A DNA stretch of 64,000 nt from Saccharicrinis carchari (GCF_900182605.1 NZ_FXTB01000002.1:248001-312000), one strand, 5' to 3'; shown: positions 48,199 to 58,425, counted from the stretch's first letter. Notes: a model not told the origin generated them from the sequence alone. Made by a program: numbers and translations.

Positions 48199-48785
48199 AA
48201 GTTGGACGATTAAAATTAGAGAGGTGAAATTACAATAATTAAAATCAAATCGGTAATGGATTAAGGGTGATTATTTAACAGCGAATTGGAGTGGCTTGCA
48301 GCGGTAGCTGTTAACAGATAAAGATCCGATTATTGCCATAACTTACAATTCGGTTTTTTTGAAAGGCATCTGAATTGACCGGACTTTGTATTTGATCACT
48401 ACTTATTTAACCACTACTTTACGGACGATATAATGGTTCATTAATCCGAGCCCGGCCATCTTATTGCAGCCTTTAAAATAAATAGTATTTTTACTCCGTT
48501 TTATACAGATGGTTATTTTGTGCAGGTACCTGCTTTTTACGGTTTGGCTTAATACTATCCGATCATGTTGAAGATTGTTGGCAATCGCGTGCTAAAACAT
48601 ATATAATGACGCAGCAAACGGCTTTTAGTGCGGTAATTATATGGTTTAATTAACAAAGATTCTGCTTACAGCTATGCTAAGCAACCGGCATTTCTCACAG
48701 ACTTGTTCGTATATAAAAATAGGATCTGGTACAATAAGTTTTCAGGATCGGAGCATATTTCGATTCAGATAAAAAATATTTTTTA
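48199..48785. other. Gene-free region before the acyl-CoA ligase
   Basis: No complete gene on either strand. On the minus strand 48405-48590 stays open and ends in IVRKVVVK, somewhat like the tail of a secreted protein, but has no start. A/T-rich otherwise. Confidence 0.5.
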
Positions 48786-50669
48786 ATGGAGTCTATCATT
48801 AGTTTTTTCACCAAGAAAGTTGCGCAATACCCCAATAATACCTTGCTTTGGGAGAAAGATGGCCCAACCTTTAAGCCCACCACTTACTCCGAAGCACTTT
48901 CAACAGTGCAGTATTTGGCGCTGGGTTTGCGAGCATATGGCATCAAGCCGGAGCAAAGAGTAGCTTTGCTTTCTGAGGGGCGTAACCTATGGCTGATAAG
49001 CGAGCTGGCTGTATTGAGCAACAGGGCCATCACGGTGCCACTTTCTACAAAGTTAGAAGCGGATAACGATTTGATTTTTCGTTTACAACATTCCGAAAGC
49101 AGTTATATTATCACATCGCAAAACCAACTGCCCAAAGTACGAAAGATAAAAGAGAACCTGTCGCAGCTGGATAAAATTATTGTGTTTAAACCCAATACAG
49201 TTCTTCACGAAGATGAATTGGACATCCAACAGATTATTGACACCGGGAAGGAAATCATCGCGGAAGATGCGCTGGCCTACAAGACGCTAAGCGGTCAGGT
49301 CAAGCCCGGCGATATTGCCACCATCACCTATACTTCGGGCACCACGGCACAACCCAAAGGTATTATGCTTACCCAGCGAAACTATACGGCTAATATAGAA
49401 CAGGCTTTCAGCTATATCGACATACCTGCTTATTACCGTACCTTAGTTGTTTTGCCATGGGATCATGCTTTTGCACATACGGCGGCCTTGTATTCTTTTA
49501 TGGATACCGGTGCCAGTATAGCTTCGGTACAGGTGGGCGCAACGCAATTGGAAACCCTGAAAAATTTTAGTAACAATATTAAAGAAATCCAGCCCCACGT
49601 GCTTATGAGTGTTCCGGCTATGGCCAAAAATTTTAAAAAGAACATTGAAAAGGGGATTGCGCAAAAAGGTAAAGCTACACAGCACATGTTCAGGTGGGCA
49701 CTGGCAGTAAGCTATTGGTATAACGGAACCGGAAACAATAAGGGGCGTGGTATTAAATGGATCGCAAAACCGCTGATAGCCCTATTCGAAAAGTTGATTT
49801 TCAGTAAGATAAAAATAGGATTTGGAGGTAACCTCAGGTTTTTTATCGGTGGCGGAGCGTTGTTGGATTTAGATTTGCAACAGTTTTTTTATGCCATTGG
49901 CCTACCTATGTATCAAGGTTATGGCTTAAGCGAAGCTTCACCTATTATATCGGCCAATACCCCCCGTTACCACAAATTAGGGTCGTCAGGAAAAGTAGTC
50001 AACCATCTGCAAATAAAAATATGCGACAATAACGGAGTAGCTTTAAGTGCAGGACAAACAGGTGAAATTGTAGTTAAAGGCGAAAATGTGATGCACGGTT
50101 ATTGGAGAAATCCGGAAGCCACCAAAGAAACGATTAAAGACGGATGGCTTTTTACCGGGGATTTAGGTTATCTCGATAAGGATAACTATCTGTACGTAAA
50201 AGGTCGGTTTAAAAGCTTGCTGATAGGTTCCGACGGAGAAAAGTACAGTCCTGAGGGTATAGAGGAAGCCATTGTAGATCATTGCGAACTGATAGACCAG
50301 ATAATGCTTTACAACAATCAAAATGCTTACACCACGGCCATTGTGGTACCCAATATTGAGAAAGTAAAAGGTCTGTTAAAGCAGTATACGCATGCTCAAA
50401 TAATTACAATGATTGATCAGGAGTTGGGTGTTTTTAAAGCTGGGGGAAAATTATCCACCTTATTTCCACAGCGATGGCTGCCCTCCACTTTTGCTATAGC
50501 ATCGGAACCATTTTCAGAACAAAATAAATTAATTAACAGTACGATGAAAATGGTGCGAGATAAGGTGGCAGAAATGTTCCACAACGAAATAGAATTATGC
50601 TATACCCCTACCGGTAAAAAAGTGGATAATCTTAAAAACATCGAAAACCTTAAACTTCTCTTGCAATAA
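48786..50669 (+). CDS. AMP-dependent acyl-CoA synthetase (long-chain type)
   Basis: A 627-residue adenylate-forming enzyme that activates a fatty acid to acyl-CoA. The AMP-binding loop ITYTSGTTAQPKG is at about 180-192, followed by YQGYGLSEASP, GWLFTGDLGYLDKDNYLYVKGR and KYSPEGIEEAI. The length and the LSEASP form are those of long-chain FACS in Bacteroidota. It stands alone, so its precise chain length is not inferable. Confidence 0.88.
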   Translation: MESIISFFTKKVAQYPNNTLLWEKDGPTFKPTTYSEALSTVQYLALGLRAYGIKPEQRVALLSEGRNLWLISELAVLSNRAITVPLSTKLEADNDLIFRLQHSESSYIITSQNQLPKVRKIKENLSQLDKIIVFKPNTVLHEDELDIQQIIDTGKEIIAEDALAYKTLSGQVKPGDIATITYTSGTTAQPKGIMLTQRNYTANIEQAFSYIDIPAYYRTLVVLPWDHAFAHTAALYSFMDTGASIASVQVGATQLETLKNFSNNIKEIQPHVLMSVPAMAKNFKKNIEKGIAQKGKATQHMFRWALAVSYWYNGTGNNKGRGIKWIAKPLIALFEKLIFSKIKIGFGGNLRFFIGGGALLDLDLQQFFYAIGLPMYQGYGLSEASPIISANTPRYHKLGSSGKVVNHLQIKICDNNGVALSAGQTGEIVVKGENVMHGYWRNPEATKETIKDGWLFTGDLGYLDKDNYLYVKGRFKSLLIGSDGEKYSPEGIEEAIVDHCELIDQIMLYNNQNAYTTAIVVPNIEKVKGLLKQYTHAQIITMIDQELGVFKAGGKLSTLFPQRWLPSTFAIASEPFSEQNKLINSTMKMVRDKVAEMFHNEIELCYTPTGKKVDNLKNIENLKLLLQ

Positions 50670-51027
50670 TGGGCTCCGAAAAATCAATTTGAAATATATA
50701 GTTTATATTTTCCTCAATTAATTTAGGGCCTTCGAGTAAAATACTTTAAAAAAACCCACAATAGTGGTGCAAGACCAATTTTATATTTTATTTTTGCGCC
50801 ATTAGTATCTCGTTTCTAATTAATTTGCTCCATGCTGGCAAAACATGAGGGTGAGGTACGTATCGCATTTAGTGGTAGGATGATTTTTATAACTCATTTT
50901 ACCACTAATTTTGTTATTCTATTAGCTCAAGAGTACGGCTTATTTTAAATACTAATGAAAAGATTTCGCTTTTATTAAACTTTTTGGCATTTTTACACGT
51001 ATTAAACCTGTCAACAAACTAATTTAA
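50670..51027. other. Intergenic region before the barrel protein gene
   Basis: No gene. Two TAnnTTTG boxes are present: TATTTTTG at 50789-50796 and TAATTTTG at 50906-50913; the second is the closer candidate, 115 bases before the ATG at 51028. Confidence 0.5.
50906..50913 (+). promoter_or_regulatory. Candidate -7 box of the barrel protein gene
   Basis: TAATTTTG is a full TAnnTTTG match. The leader to ATG 51028 would be about 110 bases. Confidence 0.4.
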
Positions 51028-51858
51028 ATGCAACAGTACGTTTTTAGGGCAGTGTTAGCCTGCTTCATACTATCTCTTTCTTTCTCTGCCTCGTCGCAAT
51101 ACAGAAAAAAGAGGAATAAGTTTCTTGAAGGTTTTAAAATTCAACCTAAAGCCGGGATAAACATGTTTTTTGGCGACTTGGTTTCAGAGTCCCGGACAAA
51201 CTATGTTTTTGGTGTTGCTGCCGAGAGGGAGTATACCTCCTACCTCAACGCGCGCGTCGACTTAAATTATGGTTCCATGAAGGGAACCCAAATAAATGAA
51301 GGAAGTACCTTGCCTTATGCTACTTTCGAAAATACCTTCATTCAATTTGGTGTGGGTGCCACCTTCAGGCCCTTGGATTACGCCTATGGATTATTTAAAC
51401 AGCGCTTTTTTAATCCATACCTTATTGGTCAGCTCACGTTAATACAATACAATGCTACGGAATATAACGGTCCCGGGAGTTTTAAGCCCGATGGAGAGAT
51501 ATGGCGCGAACGAAGTGGTATTGCACCTGGTGTTTCCTTTGGTGCAGGACTTAATTATTACATGAACAACCGGGTGAGTTTAACGGCTGAAGTAATTGGT
51601 ACAGCAGCCTTTAACGACGAACTGGATGCTCATAAAGAATGGGACGACCGTGCCGGAAACATTCATCAGACCGATGGGAATGACTTTTTTTATGTCGCAA
51701 CAGTAGGAATTACTTACCTGTTCGACGACAGTCAATGGAAGAACTCACCTAAATACAACCGGAAAGCTTACTTAAAAACCCGAAGTTTATTCAAAAAATC
51801 AACTAAGAAATATCGTCGACCTAAAAAGAGGACCAAATCAAGACGGTATAAACGATAA
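51028..51858 (+). CDS. Outer membrane beta-barrel protein
   Basis: A 276-residue protein with signal peptide (cut near SASSQ), eight or so alternating strands with FGVGATFRP and FGAGLNYYMNNRVSLTAEVIG, and an unusual strongly basic tail (KKSTKKYRRPKKRTKSRRY). The fold is that of small OmpA/porin-like barrels (PF13568-like). The basic tail could bind lipopolysaccharide or nucleic acid; this is speculation. Its terminator follows directly. Confidence 0.75.
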   Translation: MQQYVFRAVLACFILSLSFSASSQYRKKRNKFLEGFKIQPKAGINMFFGDLVSESRTNYVFGVAAEREYTSYLNARVDLNYGSMKGTQINEGSTLPYATFENTFIQFGVGATFRPLDYAYGLFKQRFFNPYLIGQLTLIQYNATEYNGPGSFKPDGEIWRERSGIAPGVSFGAGLNYYMNNRVSLTAEVIGTAAFNDELDAHKEWDDRAGNIHQTDGNDFFYVATVGITYLFDDSQWKNSPKYNRKAYLKTRSLFKKSTKKYRRPKKRTKSRRYKR

Positions 51859-51863
51859 TAACA

Positions 51864-51893
51864 TAAAAAAAGCTCCCCACGGGAGCTTTTTTT
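51864..51893 (+). terminator. Terminator of barrel protein gene
   Basis: AAAGCTCCC and GGGAGCTTT pair around a three-base loop, with A-run before and T-run after. Confidence 0.88.
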
Positions 51894-51939
51894 ATTATTG
51901 GGCAGTGGAGCATTGTAAAGCAAATAGTTTATTATTCCT

Positions 51940-51947
51940 TACTTTTG
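51940..51947 (+). promoter_or_regulatory. -7 box of uvrB
   Basis: TACTTTTG matches TAnnTTTG and lies 24 bases before the ATG at 51972; this supports the shorter start, since an upstream in-frame start at 51945 would lie inside the box. Confidence 0.6.
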
Positions 51948-51971
51948 TATTTGACACCATTACGTTTTCTT

Positions 51972-53981
51972 ATGGATTTGAAAATTATATCCGACTTTGT
52001 ACCTACCGGCGATCAACCGGGAGCTATCGATCAACTTGCACGGGGTATAAACGACCGTGTGCCGCACCAAACGCTCCTTGGGGTTACCGGTTCGGGAAAA
52101 ACATTTACTGTAGCCAATGTGATTGAAAGGGTGCAGCGCCCCACTTTGGTGCTTAGCCACAACAAAACGCTGGCTGCGCAGTTGTATGGTGAGTTTAAAA
52201 ACTTCTTTCCCAATAATGCAGTCGAGTATTTTGTTTCGTACTATGATTACTACCAGCCCGAAGCTTACCTGCCTGTTACGGATACCTACATCGAAAAGGA
52301 TTTATCCATCAATGAAGAAATAGAAAAGCTGAGGCTAAGTACCAGCTCGTCCCTGCTTTCCGGACGAAAGGATGTAATTGTAGTTTCGTCCGTTTCGTGT
52401 TTGTACGGTATCGGCAATCCCGAAGATTTTCATGCCAATGTAGTGAGCTTAAAGCGGGGGCAAAATATTGGCCGAAACCAGCTTTTAAGGCTCTTAGTAG
52501 ATAGCTTGTACTCACGAAATGAAGTGGAATTTAGCAGAGGTAACTTTAGGGTAAAAGGTGATAACGTTGAGATTTATCCGGCCTATGCCGACGATGCATA
52601 CCGCATTGGCTTTTGGGGCGATGAGATAGAAGACATCACTATATTTGATCCTGTGAACGGCACCTCCATTTCGCAAAGAGACGACATAAGGATATATCCT
52701 GCCAATTTGTTTGTGACCACAAAAGAGCGTACCCAATTGGCAATAAGGATGATTCAGGATGATATGATGGAGCATGTGCAATACTTAAAGGATATTGGCA
52801 AGCCCTTAGAGGCCAAGCGTATTGAGGAACGTGTAAACTACGATTTAGAAATGATTAGGGAGCTGGGGTATTGCCCCGGTATAGAAAATTATTCGCGGTA
52901 CTTTGACGGACGAAATCCGGGCACACGTCCTTTTTGCTTGTTGGATTATTTTCCCGACGATTTTATTATGGTAATAGACGAAAGCCATGTTACCATACCG
53001 CAGATAAGGGCTATGTATGGTGGCGATAAATCACGAAAAGAAACCCTGGTAGAGCATGGATTCCGTTTGCCGGCTGCCATGGATAACCGTCCTTTAAAAT
53101 TTGAAGAGTTTGAGGATATCGTTAAAACCGCCATTTATGTTTCGGCTACACCGGCCGATTACGAGATAGAAAAGAGTGAAGGGGTAATCGTGGAGCAGGT
53201 AATCCGGCCTACGGGGCTGTTGGATCCGGTTATTGATGTACGTCCCAGCCTTAATCAAATCGATAATCTTTTGGAAGAGATACGTAAACGTATAGAACGT
53301 AATGAAAGGGTGCTGGTTACTACGCTCACCAAAAGAATGGCAGAAGAGCTTTCGGCCTATCTGCAAAAGCTGAATATTGCCTGCGAATATATCCACTCGG
53401 ATGTAGATACACTAACAAGGGTAGAAATTATGGAAAACCTGCGCAAAGGGGTGTTTTCGGTGCTGGTGGGTGTAAACCTCTTACGTGAAGGACTTGATTT
53501 GCCTGAAGTGTCGTTGGTGGCTATTTTAGATGCCGATAAAGAAGGGTTTTTGCGTTCGGAACGATCTCTTACCCAAACAGCGGGGCGTGCTGCCCGTAAC
53601 ATAAACGGCTTGGTGATTATGTATGCCGATAAAATAACCCAATCGATGCAAAAAACCATTGACTCGACCAACCACCGGCGCGAGAAGCAATTGAAATACA
53701 ATCAGGAGCATGGTATTACACCGGAACAGATTCACAAAAAACAAACAAATATCTTATCCAAAGGGCAGGCGGATGAGAAAGCCTACATCGAACCGGAAGG
53801 GATAGATTTTGCAGCTGATCCTGTTGTGCAGTATATGAGTCGCGATGCTTTAGAGAAAGCCATTGCAAAGGCAAAAAAAACAATGCAAAAAGCTTCTAAG
53901 GATTTGGACTTTATTACCGCTGCACAATACCGGGATGAGATGTATAAGCTGCAAAAACTCTTGAAGGAAAAGTATGAGTAG
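51972..53981 (+). CDS. uvrB: Excinuclease ABC subunit B
   Basis: DNA damage-verifying helicase-like subunit of nucleotide excision repair, about 669 residues from ATG 51972. Walker A GVTGSGKT at 37-44, the damage-probing beta-hairpin YYDYYQPEAYLP, the DE-S-H motif VIDESHVTIPQ, VGVNLLREGLDLPEV, QTAGRAARN, and the C-terminal UVR coiled-coil motif. All standard motifs are present and in order. Confidence 0.96.
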   Translation: MDLKIISDFVPTGDQPGAIDQLARGINDRVPHQTLLGVTGSGKTFTVANVIERVQRPTLVLSHNKTLAAQLYGEFKNFFPNNAVEYFVSYYDYYQPEAYLPVTDTYIEKDLSINEEIEKLRLSTSSSLLSGRKDVIVVSSVSCLYGIGNPEDFHANVVSLKRGQNIGRNQLLRLLVDSLYSRNEVEFSRGNFRVKGDNVEIYPAYADDAYRIGFWGDEIEDITIFDPVNGTSISQRDDIRIYPANLFVTTKERTQLAIRMIQDDMMEHVQYLKDIGKPLEAKRIEERVNYDLEMIRELGYCPGIENYSRYFDGRNPGTRPFCLLDYFPDDFIMVIDESHVTIPQIRAMYGGDKSRKETLVEHGFRLPAAMDNRPLKFEEFEDIVKTAIYVSATPADYEIEKSEGVIVEQVIRPTGLLDPVIDVRPSLNQIDNLLEEIRKRIERNERVLVTTLTKRMAEELSAYLQKLNIACEYIHSDVDTLTRVEIMENLRKGVFSVLVGVNLLREGLDLPEVSLVAILDADKEGFLRSERSLTQTAGRAARNINGLVIMYADKITQSMQKTIDSTNHRREKQLKYNQEHGITPEQIHKKQTNILSKGQADEKAYIEPEGIDFAADPVVQYMSRDALEKAIAKAKKTMQKASKDLDFITAAQYRDEMYKLQKLLKEKYE

Positions 53982-54013
53982 TCTAATGTTGTAGGTCGTT
54001 AAGAACCAATATT

Positions 54014-54451
54014 ATGAAAACAAGCAAATTATTCGATTTAAAAGGAACGTTAAACTTTATGAAAGCTGCCTATCCGGAGTTGCAAAAAAACAAAGGTTCT
54101 ATTGTAAACTTTGGTTTTGGGGCTGGGCTGTTGGATCAAAAAAATCAAGGAAGTTATGCTGCAACAAAAGAAGCCATTAGAGGATTGTCTCGTGTAGCAG
54201 CGAATGAGTGGGCTGCAGATGGAATCCGGGTAAATGTTGTTTGTCCGTTAGCGTTTACAGAAGGTGTTAAGCATTGGAAAGAGAATTTTCCGGAACAGTA
54301 TGAAGAAATTATCAGTAAAAATCCTATGCAACGTTTTGGAGACCCGGAAAAAGATGTTGCACCAATTATAGCTTTTTTATTAAGTGAAGATAGCCAATAT
54401 ATGACTGGGCAAAAATTAATGGCAGATGGTGGGGACATCAAATTAAGATAA
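54014..54451 (+). pseudogene. SDR-family oxidoreductase with internal deletion
   Basis: Only 145 residues instead of about 250. The C-terminal half is a good SDR: active-site YAATKEA, then RVAANEWAADGIRVNVVCP and the end YMTGQKLMADGG. The first ~11 residues (MKTSKLFDLKG) look like the true N-terminus of such a gene, but the glycine-rich NAD loop TGxxxGIG and the NNAG segment that should follow are gone, and the frame jumps to TLNFMKAAYPEL. An in-frame deletion of about 100 codons is the simplest reading. Without the cofactor loop it should be inactive. Confidence 0.75.
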
Positions 54452-54693
54452 ATTACTAAAATGTGATGAACAACAAAGGATTTATTCGATGTAAAAGAAA
54501 AGCAGCAATTATTACGGATGGACACTATGCCAACTGGCTGTGTTTTAAATTTAAATGTAAAACGAAGCGTACCATTAACAGTATTTGAAGCTGTGTTTTT
54601 TTAAAATAACGACATACAACAAGGTGTAGTTCTTATACTGGACGATAGATGGCCGGTGGCTATTATAATTCGCCACCAGCCATTAACCATTCT

Positions 54694-55662
54694 TTATTTC
54701 TCCATTTCTTTATATACCAGGGCACTGGCACCTATGATGGCTGCATTGCCACTATCTAATTCCGATGGTAGTATCTTGATTTTATCCTTAAAAATAGGCA
54801 ATAAATGCTCCTCCATGCTTTGCTGCGTTGGTTTAAAAATAAGATCACCTGCGGCTGTAGGCCCGCCAAATAAGAAGATGGCTTCCGGACTTAAGTGGTG
54901 AACCGTATCGGCCAAACCTTGTCCTAAATATTTTCCGGTAAGTTCAAATACTTCCAGTGCAACTTTATCACCTGCTACGGCAGCATCATAGATCATCTTC
55001 GAATCCAGTTCCAGAAATGATTTATCGGCTAATTTTGAATCAACAGCGTTGTATTTGGCCATAAGCTCAAATGCAGTTCTTTTCATTCCCGGTGCCGAAC
55101 AATACGCCTCCAGATGACCCAGTGCACCGCATCCACATGGTCTGCCGTTGGGTATCAGGGTGGTATGGCCGCACTCTCCGGCAAATCCATCATGTCCATA
55201 TACCAAATCGCCATTCACTACAATGCCACTTCCCACTCCCGTTCCAAGCGTGTACATAACAAAGTTTTTCATTCCTTTGGCTCCACCATAAATCATTTCA
55301 CCAATGGTTGCCGCATTGGCATCGTTAGTCAGTGCGATATGATCAAATTCAGGAAAACGCTTTTTTAGTAATGCAACAAAAGGTATGATACCTTTAAACG
55401 ATAAGTTTGGCGCGTAATCAATGGTTCCGCTATAGTAGTTACCGTTGGGTGCCCCTACACCTATCCCCTGTACGGAAAGCACCTCGCTGGTCAGGGCTGT
55501 CATTTCACGGATAGCCTCTGCCAAATCATCCATGTATTTTTCAATATCTCCATGGGCGGGTGTTTTAATACCTCCTTTGGCAATCACTTTACCTACTTCA
55601 TCTATAAGTCCGATGGTAGTGTTGGTTCCACCTATATCTACTCCAACAGCAACTTTTTTCAT
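54694..55662 (-). CDS. ROK-family sugar kinase (glucokinase type)
   Basis: A 322-residue kinase with phosphate loop DIGGTNTT (9-16), the catalytic DANAA segment (LTNDANAATIGE), LGTGVGSGIV, and the ROK zinc site ECGH plus CGCGALGHLE, and the C-terminal FLFGGPTAAGD. In Bacteroidota this group supplies glucokinase or N-acetylmannosamine kinase activity. It is alone on its strand, so the sugar cannot be settled by context; ManNAc would suit sialic acid use but this is inference. Confidence 0.85.
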   Translation of the reverse strand: MKKVAVGVDIGGTNTTIGLIDEVGKVIAKGGIKTPAHGDIEKYMDDLAEAIREMTALTSEVLSVQGIGVGAPNGNYYSGTIDYAPNLSFKGIIPFVALLKKRFPEFDHIALTNDANAATIGEMIYGGAKGMKNFVMYTLGTGVGSGIVVNGDLVYGHDGFAGECGHTTLIPNGRPCGCGALGHLEAYCSAPGMKRTAFELMAKYNAVDSKLADKSFLELDSKMIYDAAVAGDKVALEVFELTGKYLGQGLADTVHHLSPEAIFLFGGPTAAGDLIFKPTQQSMEEHLLPIFKDKIKILPSELDSGNAAIIGASALVYKEMEK

Positions 55663-55791
55663 ACTTAAAATATTTTATTGATTAATTGTTAAATATTTGA
55701 TTTATTTCGATTTGAAATTTGTATAAGTCCAAAAATATAAAAAAAAATCACATGCCTTAATGCAAACATTAATTATCAATTATTTAGTGCA

Positions 55792-57042
55792 TTATTTGGT
55801 CTTTTTCTTTTTTCGCTTAGATGATTTGGAATGTATAAGCATGTCGTCGTGTTCGTTGATTAAGGTTTTCCAATCGGCATGGCTTTCGGCCGAAAAGTCA
55901 ATTGTTTGTGAATAATCGTCTTTGTCTATCTCCAATCTTTTAATGGGCTGCCCCAGAAAACCTTCAATTTCTGTTAACATTTTCTTTTCTTCTTCGCTGC
56001 AAAATGTTACTGCTTGTCCTTTCTCTTTGGCGCGTCCGGTTCGGCCAACACGGTGCACATAATTTTCAGATAAGTCGGGCAAATCATAGTTAACCACAAA
56101 CTCCACCAGCGGAATATCTATGCCGCGTGCACTTACATCAGTAGCAATCAATACTTTTACTTCCCCTTTGCGAAACAAATCGAACACTTTATTGCGTTCG
56201 TCCTGTTGCATGCCACCATGCAACGATTTGGCCGGTATGCCAACTCTTTCCATTGCCTTTTCTACCCGCTCACACCGCACCTTGGTGCGTACAAATACCA
56301 ATATTTTGCTCTCCGGGTTTTCTTTTATCAATCGCTCCAGAAAAAAGCGCTTATCGTCCATTTCGATAAAAGTAACTGAATGGTCTATATTACGCGCAAC
56401 CGGATCTTTGGGCGATACCTGTATGCGTATGGCGTTGCTAACCAATGAGTAGGCTAATTTTTTTATCACATCATTAATAGTGGCCGAAAAAAACAGGGTT
56501 TGTCTTTTTTTAGGCAAATAGCTCATCAGATCCCTTATGTCTTTAATAAAGCCCAGGTCGAGCATGTGGTCGGCCTCGTCTAAAATTAATATCTCGGTAC
56601 GGTGCAGTTTAATAAAACCGCGACTTGCCAAGTCAAACATTCTGCCGGGTGTAGCAATGAGTATATCAACACCTTTTTCGAGTTTGGCTATCTGGGGGCC
56701 CTCTTCAACACCACCAAAAACACAAAACGACTTTACGCTGGTATGTTTACCAATGGTTTCGAATACTTTATGTATCTGTATTGCTAACTCACGTGTGGGT
56801 ACCATTACCAAACACTTTATTCCGTCGGCCCTGCGCTTTGTTTTGCGCGTGTGTAGCTGATGGATTACCGGGATGGCAAAAGCAGCTGTTTTACCTGTTC
56901 CGGTTTGTGCAATGGCCAACACATCTTCGCCTTTTAATATAGGCGGAATAGATTTAAATTGTATATCGGTAGGTCGGCGGTATCCTAATTTAGCCAAACT
57001 GGTTTTTATGCCAGCCGTAATGGAGTAGTCATCAAACTTCAT
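55792..57042 (-). CDS. DEAD-box RNA helicase (RhlE-like)
   Basis: ATP-dependent RNA helicase of about 416 residues. Q motif (RRPTDIQFKSIPPIL), AQTGTGKT, PTRELAIQ, TPGRMFDL, DEAD, SATIND, ARGIDIP and HRVGRTGR occur in order, with a lysine-rich tail (SKSSKRKKKKTK). The start is ATG 57042 (MKFDDYS), the usual RhlE beginning; the longer frame adds 20 non-conserved residues. Confidence 0.94.
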   Translation of the reverse strand: MKFDDYSITAGIKTSLAKLGYRRPTDIQFKSIPPILKGEDVLAIAQTGTGKTAAFAIPVIHQLHTRKTKRRADGIKCLVMVPTRELAIQIHKVFETIGKHTSVKSFCVFGGVEEGPQIAKLEKGVDILIATPGRMFDLASRGFIKLHRTEILILDEADHMLDLGFIKDIRDLMSYLPKKRQTLFFSATINDVIKKLAYSLVSNAIRIQVSPKDPVARNIDHSVTFIEMDDKRFFLERLIKENPESKILVFVRTKVRCERVEKAMERVGIPAKSLHGGMQQDERNKVFDLFRKGEVKVLIATDVSARGIDIPLVEFVVNYDLPDLSENYVHRVGRTGRAKEKGQAVTFCSEEEKKMLTEIEGFLGQPIKRLEIDKDDYSQTIDFSAESHADWKTLINEHDDMLIHSKSSKRKKKKTK

Positions 57043-57201
57043 AATAAAATTGCTCTGCGATGAGGAGGTAAAGATACTTTTAATTGCGCCTTTATAAAAC
57101 ACAAGTTTAATTTTACCTGAAATAAAAATAATGCATTATTTTTTGCTTACCCCCTTTCCTTTGTTTAAGGATATTTGTACATTAACTTTCTAATTTCAAA
57201 A

Positions 57202-57510
57202 ATGAAAGCAATGGAGAAATGGGCGCGAAAATTAAAGTTGTTAATTAATAAACGGGATGCATTACTGCATCAGTTGAATGAAGTTACCGGTCAAAATCAC
57301 TCTTATTCATCGTTAAAAAATATAAATATAAGTGATTTTAAACAGATAGATGCCAAAATTATATTTTCGAAGCTGCAAAAAGCCATTGAGGAATATAACG
57401 AAGCCTTAAAGAAGCGTGACGAAAAAATGTTTGGTAAATTTTTGGATAGCCTTATCCATGAAAGGCCGCCAACCCAGGAAAGCAGGAACTGGTGTGCATA
57501 TAAATACTGA
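57202..57510 (+). CDS. Small hypothetical protein, coiled-coil
   Basis: About 102 residues from ATG 57202, highly charged and helical (KWARKLKLLINKRDALLHQLNE, KLQKAIEEYNEALKKRDEKMFGKFL), with no membrane segment or signal. A near-match -7 box (GATATTTG at 57169-57176) stands before it. I do not recognise the family. It lies 81 bases before the YkgJ-type gene on the same strand and may be co-transcribed with it. Confidence 0.5.
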   Translation: MKAMEKWARKLKLLINKRDALLHQLNEVTGQNHSYSSLKNINISDFKQIDAKIIFSKLQKAIEEYNEALKKRDEKMFGKFLDSLIHERPPTQESRNWCAYKY

Positions 57511-57591
57511 ATGTGCTTAATTGATGTTAATTGTCAAAATAAAAGTATCTTGGCAGGCTGCTCATACACAGTGTAGCTTAAATGTATTAAC

Positions 57592-58308
57592 ATGTTGGAC
57601 GAAGACAATTGCGCAAGAGGAAACAATGAGAAGGAAAATAACCTGTCTTTTTACAGGGATGGTTACACGATAGCTGCCACCCGAATTACTGATTTTAGTA
57701 GTCTGACTCCTTTGTTTAAGGCTATGCAGGAGCTGTACACGGCCATCAGCATTTTAACACAATCGTTTGGACAGCGCACCCATCGGCAAAATAAACCCAT
57801 AGCCTGCAAAAAGGGATGTAGCTGGTGCTGCTTTCAGCCTGTGTATATCACTACGCAAGAGGCTTTGTTATTGTACGAGTATATTTTAAATGCTTTTGAA
57901 CCCGCACAAATTAAAAACATACAGGATAGAGCAGAAAAGAAGTTAGCCAAAACTAAAAATCTGAGCGAAGAAAAAAAGCAGCAAATCATACATGCCTGTC
58001 CTTTTTTGGTGGATAACTCCTGTTCGGTATATTCGGTGCGACCTATGGCCTGCCGTATTTATCTTTCGCAGGATGAGGGTACGTGCAAAAAAAAATACGA
58101 CAACCCGGGATGTAAAACGGTAGTTCCCGCTCTCTTTGACTTTCCGCTTAAAACCGGAAGATATTTGAACGAGGGTTTTGTCGCATTTTTAAAAAGCAAA
58201 AATAAAACAATGGAAGAAATGACCATAGAAGCTTTTATGGTGAAATTGTTCAATCAACCTGACTATTCTGCTAAATGGCTTACTCAAAACTCAGCGTGGA
58301 ATAAATAA
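57592..58308 (+). CDS. YkgJ-family cysteine-cluster protein
   Basis: A 238-residue cytosolic protein with the CxxCC pattern CKKGCSWCCFQPV, followed by ACPFL-x-CSVYSVRPMACR and a later GTCKKKYDNPGCKT; this is the YkgJ/CxxCxxCC (UPF0153) zinc or iron-sulfur binding family of unknown reaction. The family normally has this spacing of cysteines. No functional partner is evident here. Confidence 0.8.
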   Translation: MLDEDNCARGNNEKENNLSFYRDGYTIAATRITDFSSLTPLFKAMQELYTAISILTQSFGQRTHRQNKPIACKKGCSWCCFQPVYITTQEALLLYEYILNAFEPAQIKNIQDRAEKKLAKTKNLSEEKKQQIIHACPFLVDNSCSVYSVRPMACRIYLSQDEGTCKKKYDNPGCKTVVPALFDFPLKTGRYLNEGFVAFLKSKNKTMEEMTIEAFMVKLFNQPDYSAKWLTQNSAWNK

Positions 58309-58356
58309 AAATAATATTTGGGTAGGTAAGGGCAATAGATCTGGGTAAACGTAGGC

Positions 58357-58408
58357 GAAAAAAAAGGCTGAAACCCAGTGGATTATTGAATAGTCGATTT
58401 CAGCCCTT
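58357..58408 (-). terminator. Terminator, mainly for the S9 peptidase gene
   Basis: GGCTGAAA and TTTCAGCC pair around a loop with an inner ATTATTGAAT pairing. The minus strand has a T-run of eight after it. It may also end the YkgJ transcript. Confidence 0.75.
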
Positions 58409-58425
58409 GATAAAACTACATGCCT

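Noticed and set aside
48405-48590. Start-less frame ending IVRKVVVK, resembling a sorting-domain tail
   Set aside because: Too short, no start and no sorting-domain motifs beyond the last residues; could be chance.
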